Origin: Nectonema munidae
Taxonomy: Eukaryota; Nematomorpha; Nectonematoida; Nectonematidae
NCBI GenBank assembly: GCA_030549495.1
Contig: JAUIRK010000875.1
Location: 124,001 to 188,000 of the forward strand
Length of the DNA stretch: 64,000 bases
Reading direction: 5' to 3'
Under the pieces are notes generated by a model. That model did not search any database. It saw nothing but the letters and a program-made list of their open reading frames with translations, and was not told where the DNA came from. A program made the position numbers and the translations under genes. The stretch's first letter is position 1. Every line of letters starts with the position of its first letter. Positions 22,169-35,278 of the stretch are shown piece after piece.

Positions 22169-23014
22169 CATTTAAGTATTTTCTGGGAACTACTATAAAC
22201 TGTTTGATTATATAGAATGGTTTGAAAGTTTGTGACGATATATGAAGAAAATGAATTCACTTAAATAAGTCAGTGCCTCATTTATAAGAAAATGTTTAAT
22301 TTCGACATAATATTGAAACATCTTTGAAGTCACAAACTAAAAAATAAAAATACCATAACATAGAAATTTTATAGCAAAAATAAAATTAGGTTTTGGCATA
22401 AAATAATTATAAATTAGTCCAAAAATTTAAGGAATAATTCCCCTTTACTAAAGAAGAGAACGATCAAGAGAGCCATAAAATTTATATTTGAAGGAAAAAA
22501 AGTAAAGAAACAATCCCCATAATCTTTATAAAAACTGAATAATAAAGATAAAAACTCATAAAACATATTAAAAATTACACTCTTGAAAATCAAATATCCA
22601 AAATAATTTTAAAAAACACTAAATTACCTACAATTTTAATTTAAATTATCGAGCGGTAAAAGAAAAAAAATTCATTAAAAAATTACAAAGAAAAAAGAAA
22701 AAACAGTTATTTATTAAAATATAAAACAAGTAAGCAAAGACTAAAATATTAATTAAGTTTTACAATCCACAAACATTTAATTGAAAGATATAGTTAGAAA
22801 TAAAAAAGTTTGAAAATAAAGAAAAAAATAAAATGGTTTACTAAAAGATCAGTAAGAGAGAGTTGCAGCGCGAAGGAGCAAGGAAAACTTAATGTTTTCA
22901 TCCTCTTTTAATTCCCATTAGCTCCCATAGTTTCCTTCCCATTAAGGGTGCGAATAATAATTTATACTTTTTAGTTATTTAATCGGTTGCTATTTTAATT
23001 TAAACTTAATAAAA
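22169..23014. other. A-rich DNA without supported genes
   Basis: The stretch is strongly A-rich with dense stops. A slightly GC-richer patch near 22855-22950 holds nothing I can name. Confidence 0.35.
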
Positions 23015-23250
23015 CTTACTCATGGGCCCAAAAATATTGATTTTTCCTGATCTAAATTTTCAATGGCTGCCAACGTTGCAAGATTATTTTTCTTTTAATT
23101 TTATATTTACTTTTTTTATACATAACATAGAAATCCTAGCCACACACATAGACCATTCTAATAATTACACCTGTCATATTTAAAAAAAATTTCTAGTTTT
23201 CCTTTATCTCCTTTTATCCTACTTTTCTCTTTTTTTCTAACCTTACAATT

Positions 23251-24315
23251 ATGGAAAACAAACTCATACAATCTATATACACGAACAACCTCTCCCCTCA
23301 CACCTAAACGACAATGTCCTGAAATTAAATCTCAAACCCCAACAACCTCTCAAATTATGTCTAACCTATTTGACGACTTCATTTCTCCCGCATCGATATC
23401 GGCTAAAGACAGCATTAAATTCTACAAACTAAAATCTGACATCCTTTTAAACATTGCCTCAAACCTAGAAATTAAACTTATGAATCTCCCCAATACACAT
23501 AATTCTAATACTACCAGTTATGCTTCAACTGCTACTACCCAACCAACGATACTTACTAACCCATCTACTTCTCGTATACCCAACTTACTCCCTAAATCAC
23601 GAAAAAACTTAGACCCAAAACTCTCAATACAAATAATCCTTAAGCAATCAACTAAATCCCGAAACGAAATTATAGATTTTAAAAAATCCATAATCAAAAA
23701 AATTGAACCTAAATTAAACACTTTCACCATAAAAAAACATCAGAAGTTCTAACGAAGGAACTCTCTATTTTCAATTTTCCTCAACCGCTTGAAAAGAAAC
23801 GGTTTTTTCTAAATTGAACAAAAATAGTGTCACTACCAACGATATTCCACCTTCATACCCAACTTTTCTACTTCCAAGTATCCCTTAAGAAATACCCCTA
23901 GACTCTCTATCCCAACTACTTTACAAAAGTAACCACCATATTAAAACCTTAGGCACACTTGAATCTTTAAAAAAAAGGAAAGGAGTGTATCTATACTTAC
24001 ACCATCCCTTTTTGTCCTAGTAACTCGATAATAGCCAAATTTCTAATGGAAAACCCTAAATTTATAGTAGAAAACATCATCCTAACCTCTAAAATACTAA
24101 AACACAAATTACATCAATGTGAAACCTGTCTCAAATTTAACCACACAACCTTACACTGTAAATCAAACTCGCTCCAATGCGCTCAAAGAGATAATTCTAT
24201 TGCCTCTTGTATCTTCAAAGAAAACGCTGTACGTCTAAAATGCTCTAATTGCAAACAACAACATTCAGTCCTCCCTACACATGCCCCTTTCGACTACAAC
24301 ACCTTATTAACCTAA
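23251..24315 (+). pseudogene. LINE ORF1 (gag-like) remnant
   Basis: The likely start ATG at 23251 is followed by an early break. The main open part begins at 23357 (MSNLFDDFISPAS), and a second part at 24046-24315 has a zinc knuckle, CETCLKFNHTTLHC (C-x2-C-x4-H-x4-C), then CAQRDNSIASC and CSNCKQQHS. Knuckles of this type bind nucleic acid in ORF1 of I/Jockey-like LINEs. The frame changes at least twice. ORF2 starts about 30 bases later. Confidence 0.65.
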
Positions 24316-24343
24316 ATAAAAACCACCAAAACCTACTCAAAAG

Positions 24344-27300
24344 CTATGTATGTTAAACAATCTCCACATAAATCTAAACCACTCCAAAACAGCTTGGTCG
24401 AATCTCCTCAACATCCTACATTCTAACTCTTTTGATATTATATCCATAAACGAGCCCTACAGAAAAAACTCTTCTTTCCCTCCAATTCCTCCTAATTACA
24501 CTGTACTACATGCCCCTGCAGTAACTCTTTATTCAGCCTGTATCATCATAAAATCATCTATACACTTTTCTTTCATTCATCAACACTCGACTCAAGAATA
24601 AATATTTGTACTAATATTTAGCGAAAACTCACCCCTTATTTTCTGTTCACTCTACTCTGCCCCTTCCAATACACATGCCATTCCCTTAAACTTTTCTCAC
24701 GATCTTTATGCCATTAAAAACTTATCACCTCTTTACCTCAAAAATCATCACATAATCATCAGCACATATTGCAACTCCCGTTCTTCCCTGTGGGACTACA
24801 AAGAAAATACACGTGGCACGCAACTCTTCTCCTTCCTAGACTCAAACAATCTTTACATAGTCGATACATCTAAAGACCCCACTTTTATGAAATTTACTAA
24901 CAACAAAACCGTGTCCCCCCATGTTGACCTGACAATAGCCTCAAAAACACATTAAAATTCATTACAAATTGGCACATCTCAAACACACCATCTGCTACCG
25001 ACCACCTTTTTATTACTTATCAATTAATATAAAATCTTTCACAAGACTAACTAATCAAAATACACCTAAAACTCACTGGACCACCTTCCTAATTAATTAA
25101 AGTCACAACTTACCTCAACTATTCCCCACATAAATTCTCCCAATGATCTTGACACTGCAGCCCTTATCGTCAACAACACAATTAAACTCTCCATCACACT
25201 ATCCACCCCAGCCAAACCATATTTACGCTGAAAACACATATACTTCTGGACTCCCTTTCTCACCTCGCTTAAAAAATCCCTAAAACATTCTCTTAAAACT
25301 CTTCGTAAAAATCATAGCCCTAACAACATCGAACACTAATTCAATATAAAAAATAAATATATGGCAGAAATAAATTCGGCCAAAAAAGAATCTTGGAAAA
25401 AATTCTGCTCCTCCTCTCTTAAAAATCCATTGAAGGTGATTAATTCCGTCCCCAAAAATCGCAAAGCTTCTTCTCAACTCAATCCACTTCTATCGCACAC
25501 AATTTCCAACGACCCATTAATCAACCCATCTTTTCTTTCAACCCTTTTCCCTCGGGATTCTCATACATCCGATAACAAAGTAAATCACTCTACATGCTAA
25601 CACGTCTCCTCCTTCTCATCCCTAAACTCATCCCAAGCTTTTCCTCCAGTAAATCTAGCGGAATTAGCCTTGGCTATAAATAATCTAAATTCTAAATCAT
25701 CTCCAAGCCTTGATCTCATAACCACAAAACATATTATAAAATCTTTTCCTTTATATTCACAATATCTCTTACAATTATATAACAGTTGCCTAAAATTCTT
25801 CTTTTTCCCATCTATCTGGAAAATAGGTAAGCCTATTTTACTTCCTAAACCCAACAAAGACTTAGGCCTCATAACCAATTGGCGACCAATCACCATTCTT
25901 CCTACTATAGGAAAAATCTTAGAAAAAAATTTACGCAAAAGGTTTCTCTTTCACATCACCACATCTAACAAAATTAGTCCCTTTGAATTTGCATACCCCC
26001 CACACAAAATTCCAGAATTCGCTCTATATAGACTCTCCTCCTACCTCGAAACAAGACTCTCTTCCAAATTAACATTATCCGCCCTCTTTCTAGACATTTA
26101 CAACGCCTTCAATTCAGCATGGCATCCTGCTATCATTTTTAACAGGATCCGACAAAAATACCCAATTATCTCATAAAATTTATTCAAAATTACTTTTCAA
26201 ATCGGTGCCTTATATTCAAACACAATTCTCTAGTTGCCATTCATTCCCTCTCACTATCGACGCCACAAGGTGGGTGACTCTCCGATATCCTCTGGATTAT
26301 ACTTATAAACCCCCTATTAGATATATTAGCCAACAATTCAGCCTTCTTTCAATGTTATTCAGATGATCTAACCTTCATCTTTACCTCAAATTGTCAAAAA
26401 GAAAACATAATGAACATTAACCCTATTTTTAACACACTAACTTTTGCAGCCGATTCATTAAAAGTAAAATTTAACTCAACAAAATCAACTCTTATACACT
26501 TCACACGAACACATTCCCCTCACTTCCCACTATTAACATCCAGCGATATCCTCATCCAACCATCTTCCTCCATGAAATATTTAGGGCTCACCTTTCAATC
26601 AAAACTCAAATGGTCATCCCACTTCAAAAACCTATACCACAAACTATCTTCAACTCTTTTCTCTCTTAGTAAAATTGTATCTTATAAATCGGGTCTAAGT
26701 ATTCAACACTCATCTTTTATATACAAATCAATCATCCTACCTACGCTTGAGTATGGCATTCTTTCATGGGGCCTATCATTAAATTACCCCTTATCACTCA
26801 CTTATCTAAATAAAATCCACGCCTTTGCCTCATCACAATGACCAGGGCCTATAAAATCTCCCCTATTAGAATCTTATAATTCTTCAAGAACTGCCTTCCT
26901 CTAACCCTTCATCTCAAACAAACTGTTACCAAAAAATATATCATGACACGCGTCGAACCAAATTCTTATCTTAAGTCCTTTTATTTAAATAACACTCAAA
27001 TTACTCCCTCTCAAACTTACTACAAATCCTTACTCCAACAATTTTCGTTTTCACTCAACAACATTCTCATCCAACCCAAAATCAATCCACTACCTTTATT
27101 TCACCCTTCCTCACCATTACCTTTCTCCATTCACAAATGTTTCATCAAATCTAATTACAATCCGCTGCAACTTTAGCTTAATTTCATTAAGAATATTCCT
27201 AAATAGCTCAAAAACCGCAAACAAATCTTCCCATGCTTTTGCACTCTTCAAAGGCTCTTCTTCTTTCCCTTTTTACTCAAAAATGTCTGCCATTGATCCC

Positions 27301-27620
27301 TCTCTTCGAATATATTGTGGTGAATGCTATGCCCTTCTACATGGTTTTGATTACATAATCCAAAATAAGTTTTCCTTTAGACATTAGAACACACTACACT
27401 TCTTTACAGACTCACAAAACATCATCAAAGAACTAAGCCTCAAATACAACATCCCATTCTTAACATACACCCTTCTTTCTAAACTCTACTTTGAAATACA
27501 CCCTTACTGGTGCCCAGCTGACTCAAACATTCTAGAAAGCACTTATGTAGATAAGATAACTAAAAAAAAAGTACCTCCAAATACTCCTTACATCCCGGTT
27601 ACCTCATTTCCCCTATAAAC
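24344..27620 (+). pseudogene. LINE ORF2: endonuclease, reverse transcriptase, RNase H
   Basis: Endonuclease N-terminus at about 24350-24600 (LHINLNHSKTAWSNLL, DIISINEPYR). Reverse transcriptase at about 25670-26841, with WRPITILPTIGKILEK, the motif A region LFLDIYNAFNSAWHP and the catalytic-loop variant CYSDD at 26353-26367 in place of YADD, then YLGLTFQSKLKWSSH. RNase H at about 27290-27590 (CGECYAL, FFTDSQNIIKEL, WCPADSN). The order and motifs are those of I-group LINE polyproteins. Stops and frameshifts separate most blocks. Confidence 0.7.
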
Positions 27621-28744
27621 ATATACCCCTCTACTTAGATCTAATATTCAATACCTTAGACAAGAACTCATCCAATCCTTACCCTCCATTTTCTTCCAAC
27701 ATATAAATAATTCATACCAAATTCTCAACATTTGGTGAAAAATGAAATTCTTCCCACCACGACCGGTAATTAGATGGCTAACCAGAAACTGTCCCTCCAA
27801 CTCCTATCTCTAACGCATCAAAAAATCACCAAGCATATCTATGTAGATTCAACTGCAATCATAACACTATTTTCTTTTATATACAACCTATATTCTTTAA
27901 CACCCACCTACTACCTTTGCTTAATCAATCATCCTTCAACTACCACCTCAAAAATTAAGCGTTCTACACTTCAAACTCCCTCAACAACTAACCAATTTCT
28001 CAAAAGTCCTCATTCCTAATCAATTCACAAGCCAAATCAATACAATTCTTTCGACCTTCAATTTTATACCTTTTCAAGCATTTCGCAAGCATATGAAGAA
28101 GTCCGATAGTGCTGAGATATTTCTTCCTATCTACCTACCTTACTCATGGGCATAAATTTTGTTGAAAATTTTTTTATTTTAATTAAAAATCAATAAGTAT
28201 ATAAATTTATAATAATAACAATACTACTTTTTTTCTAAAATTGGCAGCATGGCAACGTCTATGACCAAAATAATTATTCCTTACCATATAAGGGAAATTT
28301 GTTGGAAAATCGTCTAAGACCAATTCTAAATAAATTTCAGTATAGTTAATTGTGATCAGAACATGCTTTATAATAAAAGTTTTTTTTAATTAAATAATTG
28401 AAAGCTTTTAAGCATCCCTCTATCTTTATCTATGACTATAAAAATCTTAAACAGTCTTAAATTTTAAACATGAATATACAAATATTACTCAAAAAGAAAT
28501 ATAAACTAATAAAAAATTTTTATTGCAAAGAATACGTTTTCTGGCATTTTAAAAAATTGTAAATTATAGTGCGATGGAACTACATTTTAAAAGAGATCTC
28601 TATAGAAATGAACTAAAACTGGAGTCTGCTTTTTACATGGTTGGTTGGTTGGTTGGAGATATCAAAGCACTTTCAGCAGGAAGGCTATATGCTTACATTA
28701 TGCTTAAAATGGTTAATCACAGTTTTTGTGAATTTATTTTTAAG

Positions 28745-28820
28745 AGTTGGGAACCTTGAGGATCGAACCCCTAACCTTCAACTGTTAAGCTGAGAGGAAC
28801 ACCCTAACAACCATTGTGGC
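28745..28820 (-). mobile_element. tRNA-derived SINE head
   Basis: Read on the minus strand, ATGGTTGTTAGGGTGTTC resembles an A box and GGGGTTCGATCCTCAAGG a B box, with tRNA-like spacing. The rest of the unit is not clear, so a tRNA-like relic is also possible. Confidence 0.4.
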
Positions 28821-28829
28821 TCATCTGCT

Positions 28830-29825
28830 TTTTACATGTCGTTTAAAAGTAACCCGTCGAACTAGGGCGCGTCTTTTTAGCCAAACTTGTCCAAATTTAC
28901 TTAAACCTACCCAAACCGAATTGGAATTACTTGTATTTGTGTAAATCTAGAATAATATTTTCAAAATTACATTTTACAATTTAAATAAGAGATAGAAGTT
29001 GCATAGGAAAATATTTATCCATTAAAAATCAATTTTTTGCTCTGATGGTTTTACCTAAGGCCTAAGGATTCAATCGAATCAAATGGTTGCTGCTCAAGTT
29101 TTGAATTTTAATTTTTTTTCCATTTATTTATCAGTAATTATTATTTTTTAATAACTTATTTTATTTTATTTTTTTTAATTTTGAAATTTTTACACATAAC
29201 ACTTTTGTATTTAGTTGTATTGATAAGAATGGCTACTTGATTGAATTTTTTTTTTTATTATTTTTTTTTATTTATTTAGAAAAAAGAATTATAATAATAA
29301 TCTGAAATATAAAAAGAAGGTGGAGCAAACAAATTACGATCTTGTCACACCAAAAAAAATTTAACAACAGATGTAAAAACAGAATGTTTAAAATCAAAAC
29401 ATTGTAAATGATACAAAAAAATATAAAAATTTATCTCCAAAAATATTCTTAAAAGTTTTAAATAATTTTTGATATAAAATCGATTATACTAATTTAATTT
29501 CTCTAATTTTTAAAAAGTTAAGAAAGTATTAATCTAAATAATAATGTATCTAGGAAAAACAGATTTTCCCTAAAAAACATTTCTGCTAATTTTTTAGAAA
29601 ATAGTTATATTTTAGTTATAAAGTAAAACATACATTTTTATATTTTTGCATATTATACTTTCGCTTCTAGATATCAAAATCTTGAAATCATCATGAATAT
29701 CAAATATTTATTGGGAATTATATATTCCATTAAAAAAATATTAAACAAGAATGCGTGTTCAAAAAAAATAGTAATTTATTACTTATGTATGGATTGACAC
29801 AATATAATTATAATCAAATTGAAAG
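28830..29825. other. Very AT-rich DNA without supported genes
   Basis: Long T and A runs occur, with no exon, SINE head or element end. Confidence 0.35.
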
Positions 29826-30031
29826 TAAACAGGTATAGAGTAAACATTTTATTGGGCACAAAGATATTTTCGGCGACAATCGTCTTTATCAAACAAACTT
29901 TTGGAGAAAAAGAACTAAAGAGGAGTGGTAGATGTAGGCGGTTGACAACGATGTTGATAAATCCAATTGTTGGCGAAAATTAACTTATTTAAACTTGGTG
30001 CACAATAAATTGTTTACTCTATCGCTGTTTA
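29826..30031. mobile_element. Fold-back MITE with inverted repeats of about 70 bp
   Basis: The left arm reads TAAACAGGTATAGAGTAAAC. The inverted right arm reads TAAACAGCGATAGAGTAAAC and stays similar through TTTATTGnGCACmAAG, ATTTTCGsC and TTTATCAA. The superfamily is not assigned, and no clean target duplication was found. Confidence 0.5.
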
Positions 30032-31125
30032 ATTTCTACATTTATTTAAAGAGTCATCTTCAGCACAAAATCTATATAAAATAGAAAATTGTAGATTTGA
30101 AAAATTATTCAAAAATAATAAAAAAATTTTTTAGAATCAATTAAACATTTATTTAATCTATGGATACGTTTATTCTAAATGGATAGAAATGTTTGTTGTT
30201 ATATATTTTATTTTATTCATAATTATGTCTGGTTAAAATCTCTTTTTCATTGAGCTTTTTAAATGGAATGAAATTCTTTAACTTCAAAAAAGACTTTTTT
30301 TAAAATTTGTCATTAATGTATTTGTGTCATTAGAATCAACAACAAAGATCTGAGATCTTTTAACAGAAATTCCACATTATTGTCAAAATTTATGAAATTT
30401 TGAATATCTTTTATTCAATTTTTTTTTACTTTTATTTGTTTGTCTTGTAATAATGCGCTTTTTAATCCGCTTTACTTTTTGTGTTAGAAAAAAAAGAAAA
30501 AGAAGAATTTTGTTGAAGATAAAAAATTTTTGATAAAAAAGGCTTTTTTAAATTTTGCAAAATTTGGTATTGATTCTTCAATTGAATCCGTGTTAAGAAT
30601 TTGGAGAATTCGCTATAAACATGCCAGTATATTGACAAAAGCGTGTAAACTGATTTAGTAAAAACTTCAATAACGACATACTTGTAAAAAGGACTAAATA
30701 TGTTAATTCGTGAATGTTTAACCAAATTAATATTAAGTTAATATTTTTGTTAAAATATAGTTATTAATAAAGTTACAAATTTTTAGATTTATTGCTTAAC
30801 GAGACAGTTATAACTTGCTACACATGATTTGTTTGCTATTCTGTTAACATAATAAGCATTGTAGCAAAGTAAATATCATATTAATTTCAAAGTATAATTT
30901 CATTTTCAAAATGAAAAGTATCTTAAATAATATATATAAAAAGGAAAAAAGCTTAATAATATTTATATAAACATTTGTTGTTTTAGATTTCCCATTTATT
31001 TATTCGATTTAGGTACAACATATTACCTTTTACAAGAAGTGTTATTATCGGGAAAGTTTCAATTTAATCCTTTTTTCTTAATTATTCTCATCGTCTTAGC
31101 TCTTATTTATATATTATTTATTTTA
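30032..31125. other. AT-rich DNA without supported genes
   Basis: The minus ORF at 30462-30725 is a Lys/Phe/Ser-rich translation of A/T runs with no features, so I do not support it as a gene. Confidence 0.3.
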
Positions 31126-31263
31126 TTAACCCATTAAGTCCCAATACTCTCATTTGGGAACATAAGTAATTTCATCTTCGTCTGCTTTTTTCAATAACTT
31201 TGAATATAAATCGTCTGCGTTTTTTTAGATATCGTCGGATTTCTATGGTACTTAATGGGTTAA
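31126..31263 (-). mobile_element. TTAA MITE, GTACCATAGAAATC subfamily, inverted
   Basis: The element runs from TTAACCCATTAAGTCCCAAT to the inverted TTAACCCATTAAGTACCATA, 138 bp. Its interior matches 13607-13743 in reverse. Confidence 0.8.
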
Positions 31264-31803
31264 TATCATATACTGTATCTATTTTTTATTCAATGTGCAT
31301 CTTAATTTAAAAAAAGAAAGAAATATCACTCAAATTAGTATATTTTTAAAATTAAATATATGCATATAAACGGTTACACACGTTAGAGACTTTAATTAGT
31401 GTTTGTGTGGAACCTATCTATGATGATAATTTTATTTCATGTAAAATTGCTATGAATCTTTGTTTATGTATTTATCTTTTTGAATGTCAATAAATTTTCT
31501 TCTTCTTATAATTTTTAAGGTATAACTTACTTTATCATCCCTTTTATAGTTAAAAGTGATTTTACATAAATGACATATTTTATTCATTACAAAAAGTAAA
31601 TACATTTAAACTTACATTTATCCAACATCTAAATGAAGAAAGAATTGAGAAATATAAAGTATTAGTTGGATATTTTCAAGTATGGGTGCAAAGCGAGACC
31701 TTTATATCTTTTTGAGAGACCAAGGCGTAAATTTATTCTTTTAAATTTTAGCGATTTAAATTGACTTTTTACTTCTATATCAATATGTTCGATTTTTTTG
31801 CAT

Positions 31804-32418
31804 TTAGTGTATTCTTCGCGTTCGTATTGTATTGCAGAAGACACAATTTTGTATGTTATAATCCTTAAATAAAAAAACTTTTTTTATATTTCTTTTTTCA
31901 TTTTTAAATTTTTTTGTCTTGAAAAGTGAGATTTTTTTATTTAAAATTTGCTTCACCACTTTACCATAAATATTTGGTAGATAGGAATCATGAAACCTTT
32001 TTTCTAATTCTAGATGTCTTTGTGTATATAAGAAGATAAGAGATCCAAATACTTTTCCATATATGGTTTCTTTCAATTCAAAATCAGGATTTGTCAATAA
32101 ATTCATTGTTTCAAAATATTTTAGACGTATGCATAAACATCTTCCATTATATGAAAATCTAATTATCTGCATAAAATCAAAGAAAATTTTTAAAAGATAT
32201 TGAAAATTTATTTTTAATTTTGTAAAGAATATACTGTTAAGTTTACAAATTTTTTTGTTCTCAAGAAATATACATAATTCGCTTATTTCTTCAATATTTT
32301 GACTTTTTAAAATGGAAATATACTTCTTTCGATATAATTTTTTCTTTAGAACTTGGTGATAATAATCTTCTTTAAGAATAAATCCGTTATCTTTAATTTT
32401 ATTACAAAAATTAAACAT
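31804..32418 (-). CDS. Unidentified 204-codon ORF in very AT-rich DNA
   Basis: An ATG at 32418 opens 204 codons (MFNFCNKIKDNGFILK...) ending at 31804. An overlapping frame (31662-31844, YEREEYTKCKKIEHID) may be a continuation past a frameshift. The product is basic, rich in Lys, Ile, Phe and Leu, with alternating hydrophobic spacing suggestive of helices (QYLLKIFFDFMQIIRFS) and a late CVFC pair. It is the longest ORF between 28 and 36 kb and is longer than expected by chance at this base composition. I do not recognise it. It may be a decayed element gene or a genuine AT-rich gene. Confidence 0.35.
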   Translation of the reverse strand: MFNFCNKIKDNGFILKEDYYHQVLKKKLYRKKYISILKSQNIEEISELCIFLENKKICKLNSIFFTKLKINFQYLLKIFFDFMQIIRFSYNGRCLCIRLKYFETMNLLTNPDFELKETIYGKVFGSLIFLYTQRHLELEKRFHDSYLPNIYGKVVKQILNKKISLFKTKKFKNEKRNIKKVFLFKDYNIQNCVFCNTIRTRRIH

Positions 32419-34517
32419 GTTTGAATACTTTTAACCAGATCAAAATATCGTCTGCTTTGTTTGGACGAATTTAAAATTATTTTTATAAAAAAAATTTCTT
32501 AGTTTACAATTTATTTTTTTTCAAATAAAATTTCTAACAACTTTTGTAATTTTTATAGATGACATATAAAATGTCAAAAACATTTGTCAAAAAGGGTTAA
32601 TAAAATTCATTTTAGTAATTTTAGTTTTTTTATAGACTGAATTGTACAGTTAATACTAGTCAAAATATTTAACAAACGTTCAGTATAATAATAAATTATA
32701 AAGTGCTAATTTAAATTAAATACGAGTCGTTACATGATCTTAATTAAAAATAAATTAATAAAATTAATATTTTGGAATTAACTACATTCGCATAATGACC
32801 AAATCGTGTAAAATAATCCACTAATTAGATCTTAACCCAAAACTAGTTTTTCATTGGCATATTATAAAAAGATGGCCTACCGATAGAAGCATCATTTTAA
32901 CAGTATTTAAGTAATTTTTCGAAATTTTTCACAGAAGGGCAGCTTTCTCCGATTAAATGCTTGCAGTTTTCATAAAATAAGAGTGTTTTGTATCTGACTG
33001 ATTGTTCGTAGTTGAGTCTATGCTAAGGAATTTCTAAAAAATATTTCTTAAGCACGAATTATAATTCTTTATATTTCAACTGATATAAAAAAAACCTGAT
33101 ATTAGAGAACATGATACGGATAAAAAAGTCTAAGATCGCCCAGGATATTCTCTTCAATATAAAAGATCTGAGATAATGCTAAATGAATCTCTGAAAAGGT
33201 TTTTTGAACACAGATTGCAAAAAAAGAATTTCTGATTATAGTAGAGATACCAAGAAAGGATAACGTATTCGTAGCCAAAAAAGGGAGTTCCTATCGAGAT
33301 TCCTATAATTTACTGATGGCTCATCTTTTTGATTGATCTGATCATTTTTGATCGTTCATATTTTTGACATTAATTGACAGGTTTGATTAATTTTTATTAA
33401 AAATGAACATATCCACCGCTAAATTCAGCTTATTTGAAAAATTTTAACCGAAGAAAAATTTTGTCTAAGACGCCCCAGCACTTAAGCAGACAAATTTTGC
33501 CCAACGCAAATGAAAATTACGTTGTCGCTTTTGAAACTATTTGTCTACTTGTAATTATTAAGTGAATATAAAAGTCATAGATATTAAAGTAAAATTATTA
33601 CGAGTCTTTAACAAAGTCTGTGATTTTCTGCTGTATTACACCCCTGTAACATTTGGACATAATATCATCTGTTAACCCCACCTTAGGATTGAAATAAAGT
33701 TTATTCAAACACTTGTTAAAGACGTCTTTTAAAAATGCAAAACTTTTCTACAAATCATTAAACTTACGTTGTTTGGTGGGAGGTACGTTATATCTGACTT
33801 TGTTGTTTAAGGGGCTAGGAAATTAGTACGCTATACCTGCAATTTAGTTAAAATGATAATGCCTTGGAACTTAATTGTTTTGAAGTCAAAATAAACAATA
33901 TTTGAATTTATTATTTTTTTTAATCTTTGATATATTCATATACATATTTATTGATAAATATTGTCTGACCTTGTCTTGTTCTTTATGAAATCATTCATGA
34001 TCCTTTTTTAATTATTAAAAGTTATCTATTTTCATGATTATAAGACCCTGTCTTCCACGCAAAAGGAAATGCACTTTCAAATTCTACTTAAATTATAAAA
34101 GTATCTTGTAATGTAATCTTCCCTTATTGGCATCTAAAATAGTTTTGATAAATATAACCGATTCAAAATTTCAGATTTATTATTCTTTTTAGAGAAATGA
34201 TGATTAATATTAGTAATCTCAAAGGAAGAACTTCTTGTTCAATGTTAAGATCCTTTTTGAAACACTCAATATTAGAACTTCCTATAGATCACTGGAATAC
34301 GGTAGTTCTTCCCTATAGTCATGATATATACGTTAAAGGAGTACAGCTCTGACCATATAAAAGTTGGGCTACAGGGGTTGCTATTAAACTTTTCTTTTGA
34401 CCACTCTTTTCCTTTTCAATGTATGCTTTCAGGTCGCTTCCTTCTCTCATACTCATGTTCAAAAGATTTTATAATGCATTTTCTTTTTTCCAAAGAATAT
34501 ACATAAAAGAACCATGT
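32419..34517. other. AT-rich DNA without supported genes
   Basis: No long ORF, element end or SINE was found. Short near-random ORFs only. Confidence 0.35.
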
Positions 34518-34668
34518 AAAGGTAATTGTATGTACATAGGGTGTTTTTCATTGAGAAGGCAAAATTGCGCCGTTTGTATCGAACTATATGAGGAAAGCAG
34601 GATTGATGCAGGATCGAACCCAATTCCTTGAGTAACACAGTATCTAACCAACCTTACTCACGCCGCCT
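34518..34668 (-). mobile_element. tRNA-derived SINE (TTACC-tailed family)
   Basis: Read on the minus strand: head GGCGTGAGTAAGGTTGGTTA, B box GGGTTCGATCCTG, body with GAAAAACACCCTATG, and a tail containing TTACCTTTACATGG. It is a nearly complete copy. Confidence 0.7.
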
Positions 34669-34951
34669 CTTTATTATGTCCTTACTTACGTACATTCTCA
34701 ACGCGATTGAAGAAAGAAGCAAAAATATAATAATGAATTTGGTTATATCGAATTCCACTTAAAACGAAGTTATTGTATCGGTGCCTTCAAAACGATAGAT
34801 TTTATTAAAACTCACGAAATTTCATTTTAACAAAAACATTTTTTTGAAGAATATTTTATTTAACTCAAAAATATTATTATGAGTGATATCGTAAAAAAAT
34901 TAATGAAAAAATTTTAGACGTTATGAAGTGGATAAGAAAATATGGGAGCTC

Positions 34952-35086
34952 TTAACTCATTAAGTCCCAATGCTCCCATTTGGGAACATAAGTAATTTCA
35001 TCTTCGTCTGCTTTTTTCAATGACTTTGAATATAAATCGTCTGCGTTTTTTTAGATATCGTCTGATTTCTATGGTACTTGGGTTAA
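34952..35086 (-). mobile_element. TTAA MITE, GTACCATAGAAATC subfamily, inverted
   Basis: The element starts TTAACTCATTAAGTCCCAAT and ends with a shortened TACTTGGGTTAA. Its interior is very close to the copy at 31126-31263. Confidence 0.75.
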
Positions 35087-35278
35087 TGTGAATCTATTTA
35101 ATGCAATTTTTTGGTGAAATCAATTTTGTTTTTAGTAAGGGAAGAATCAATCAAAAATTGTTTGACGTTTTATTTTTCAAAGCGTCCATGTTGCAAATAT
35201 TGTTAGTGATGGTCATGATGATGTTGATGGTATGATTAAAAAAATTAAAAAAACAAGTCTAGTAATGAGGAGTTAGAC

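Larger units (their letters stand above)
23015..28151 (+). mobile_element. Near full-length non-LTR retrotransposon (LINE with RNase H)
   Basis: The 13-bp direct repeat CTTACTCATGGGC lies at 23015-23027 and 28139-28151 and is the likely target duplication, giving an element of about 5.1 kb. In order it holds an ORF1 with a zinc knuckle, an AP-type endonuclease, reverse transcriptase, RNase H and a C/A-rich 3' part. This layout is known from I-like LINEs (I, LOA and relatives). The plus strand is strikingly poor in G. All domains are in the same orientation but split by several frame breaks and stops, so the copy is dead. A poly-A tail is not obvious. Confidence 0.75.

Noticed and set aside
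23015-28151. The direct repeat at the LINE ends as a pair of short LTRs
   Set aside because: It is only 13 bp long, and the gene order with endonuclease and RNase H is that of a LINE.
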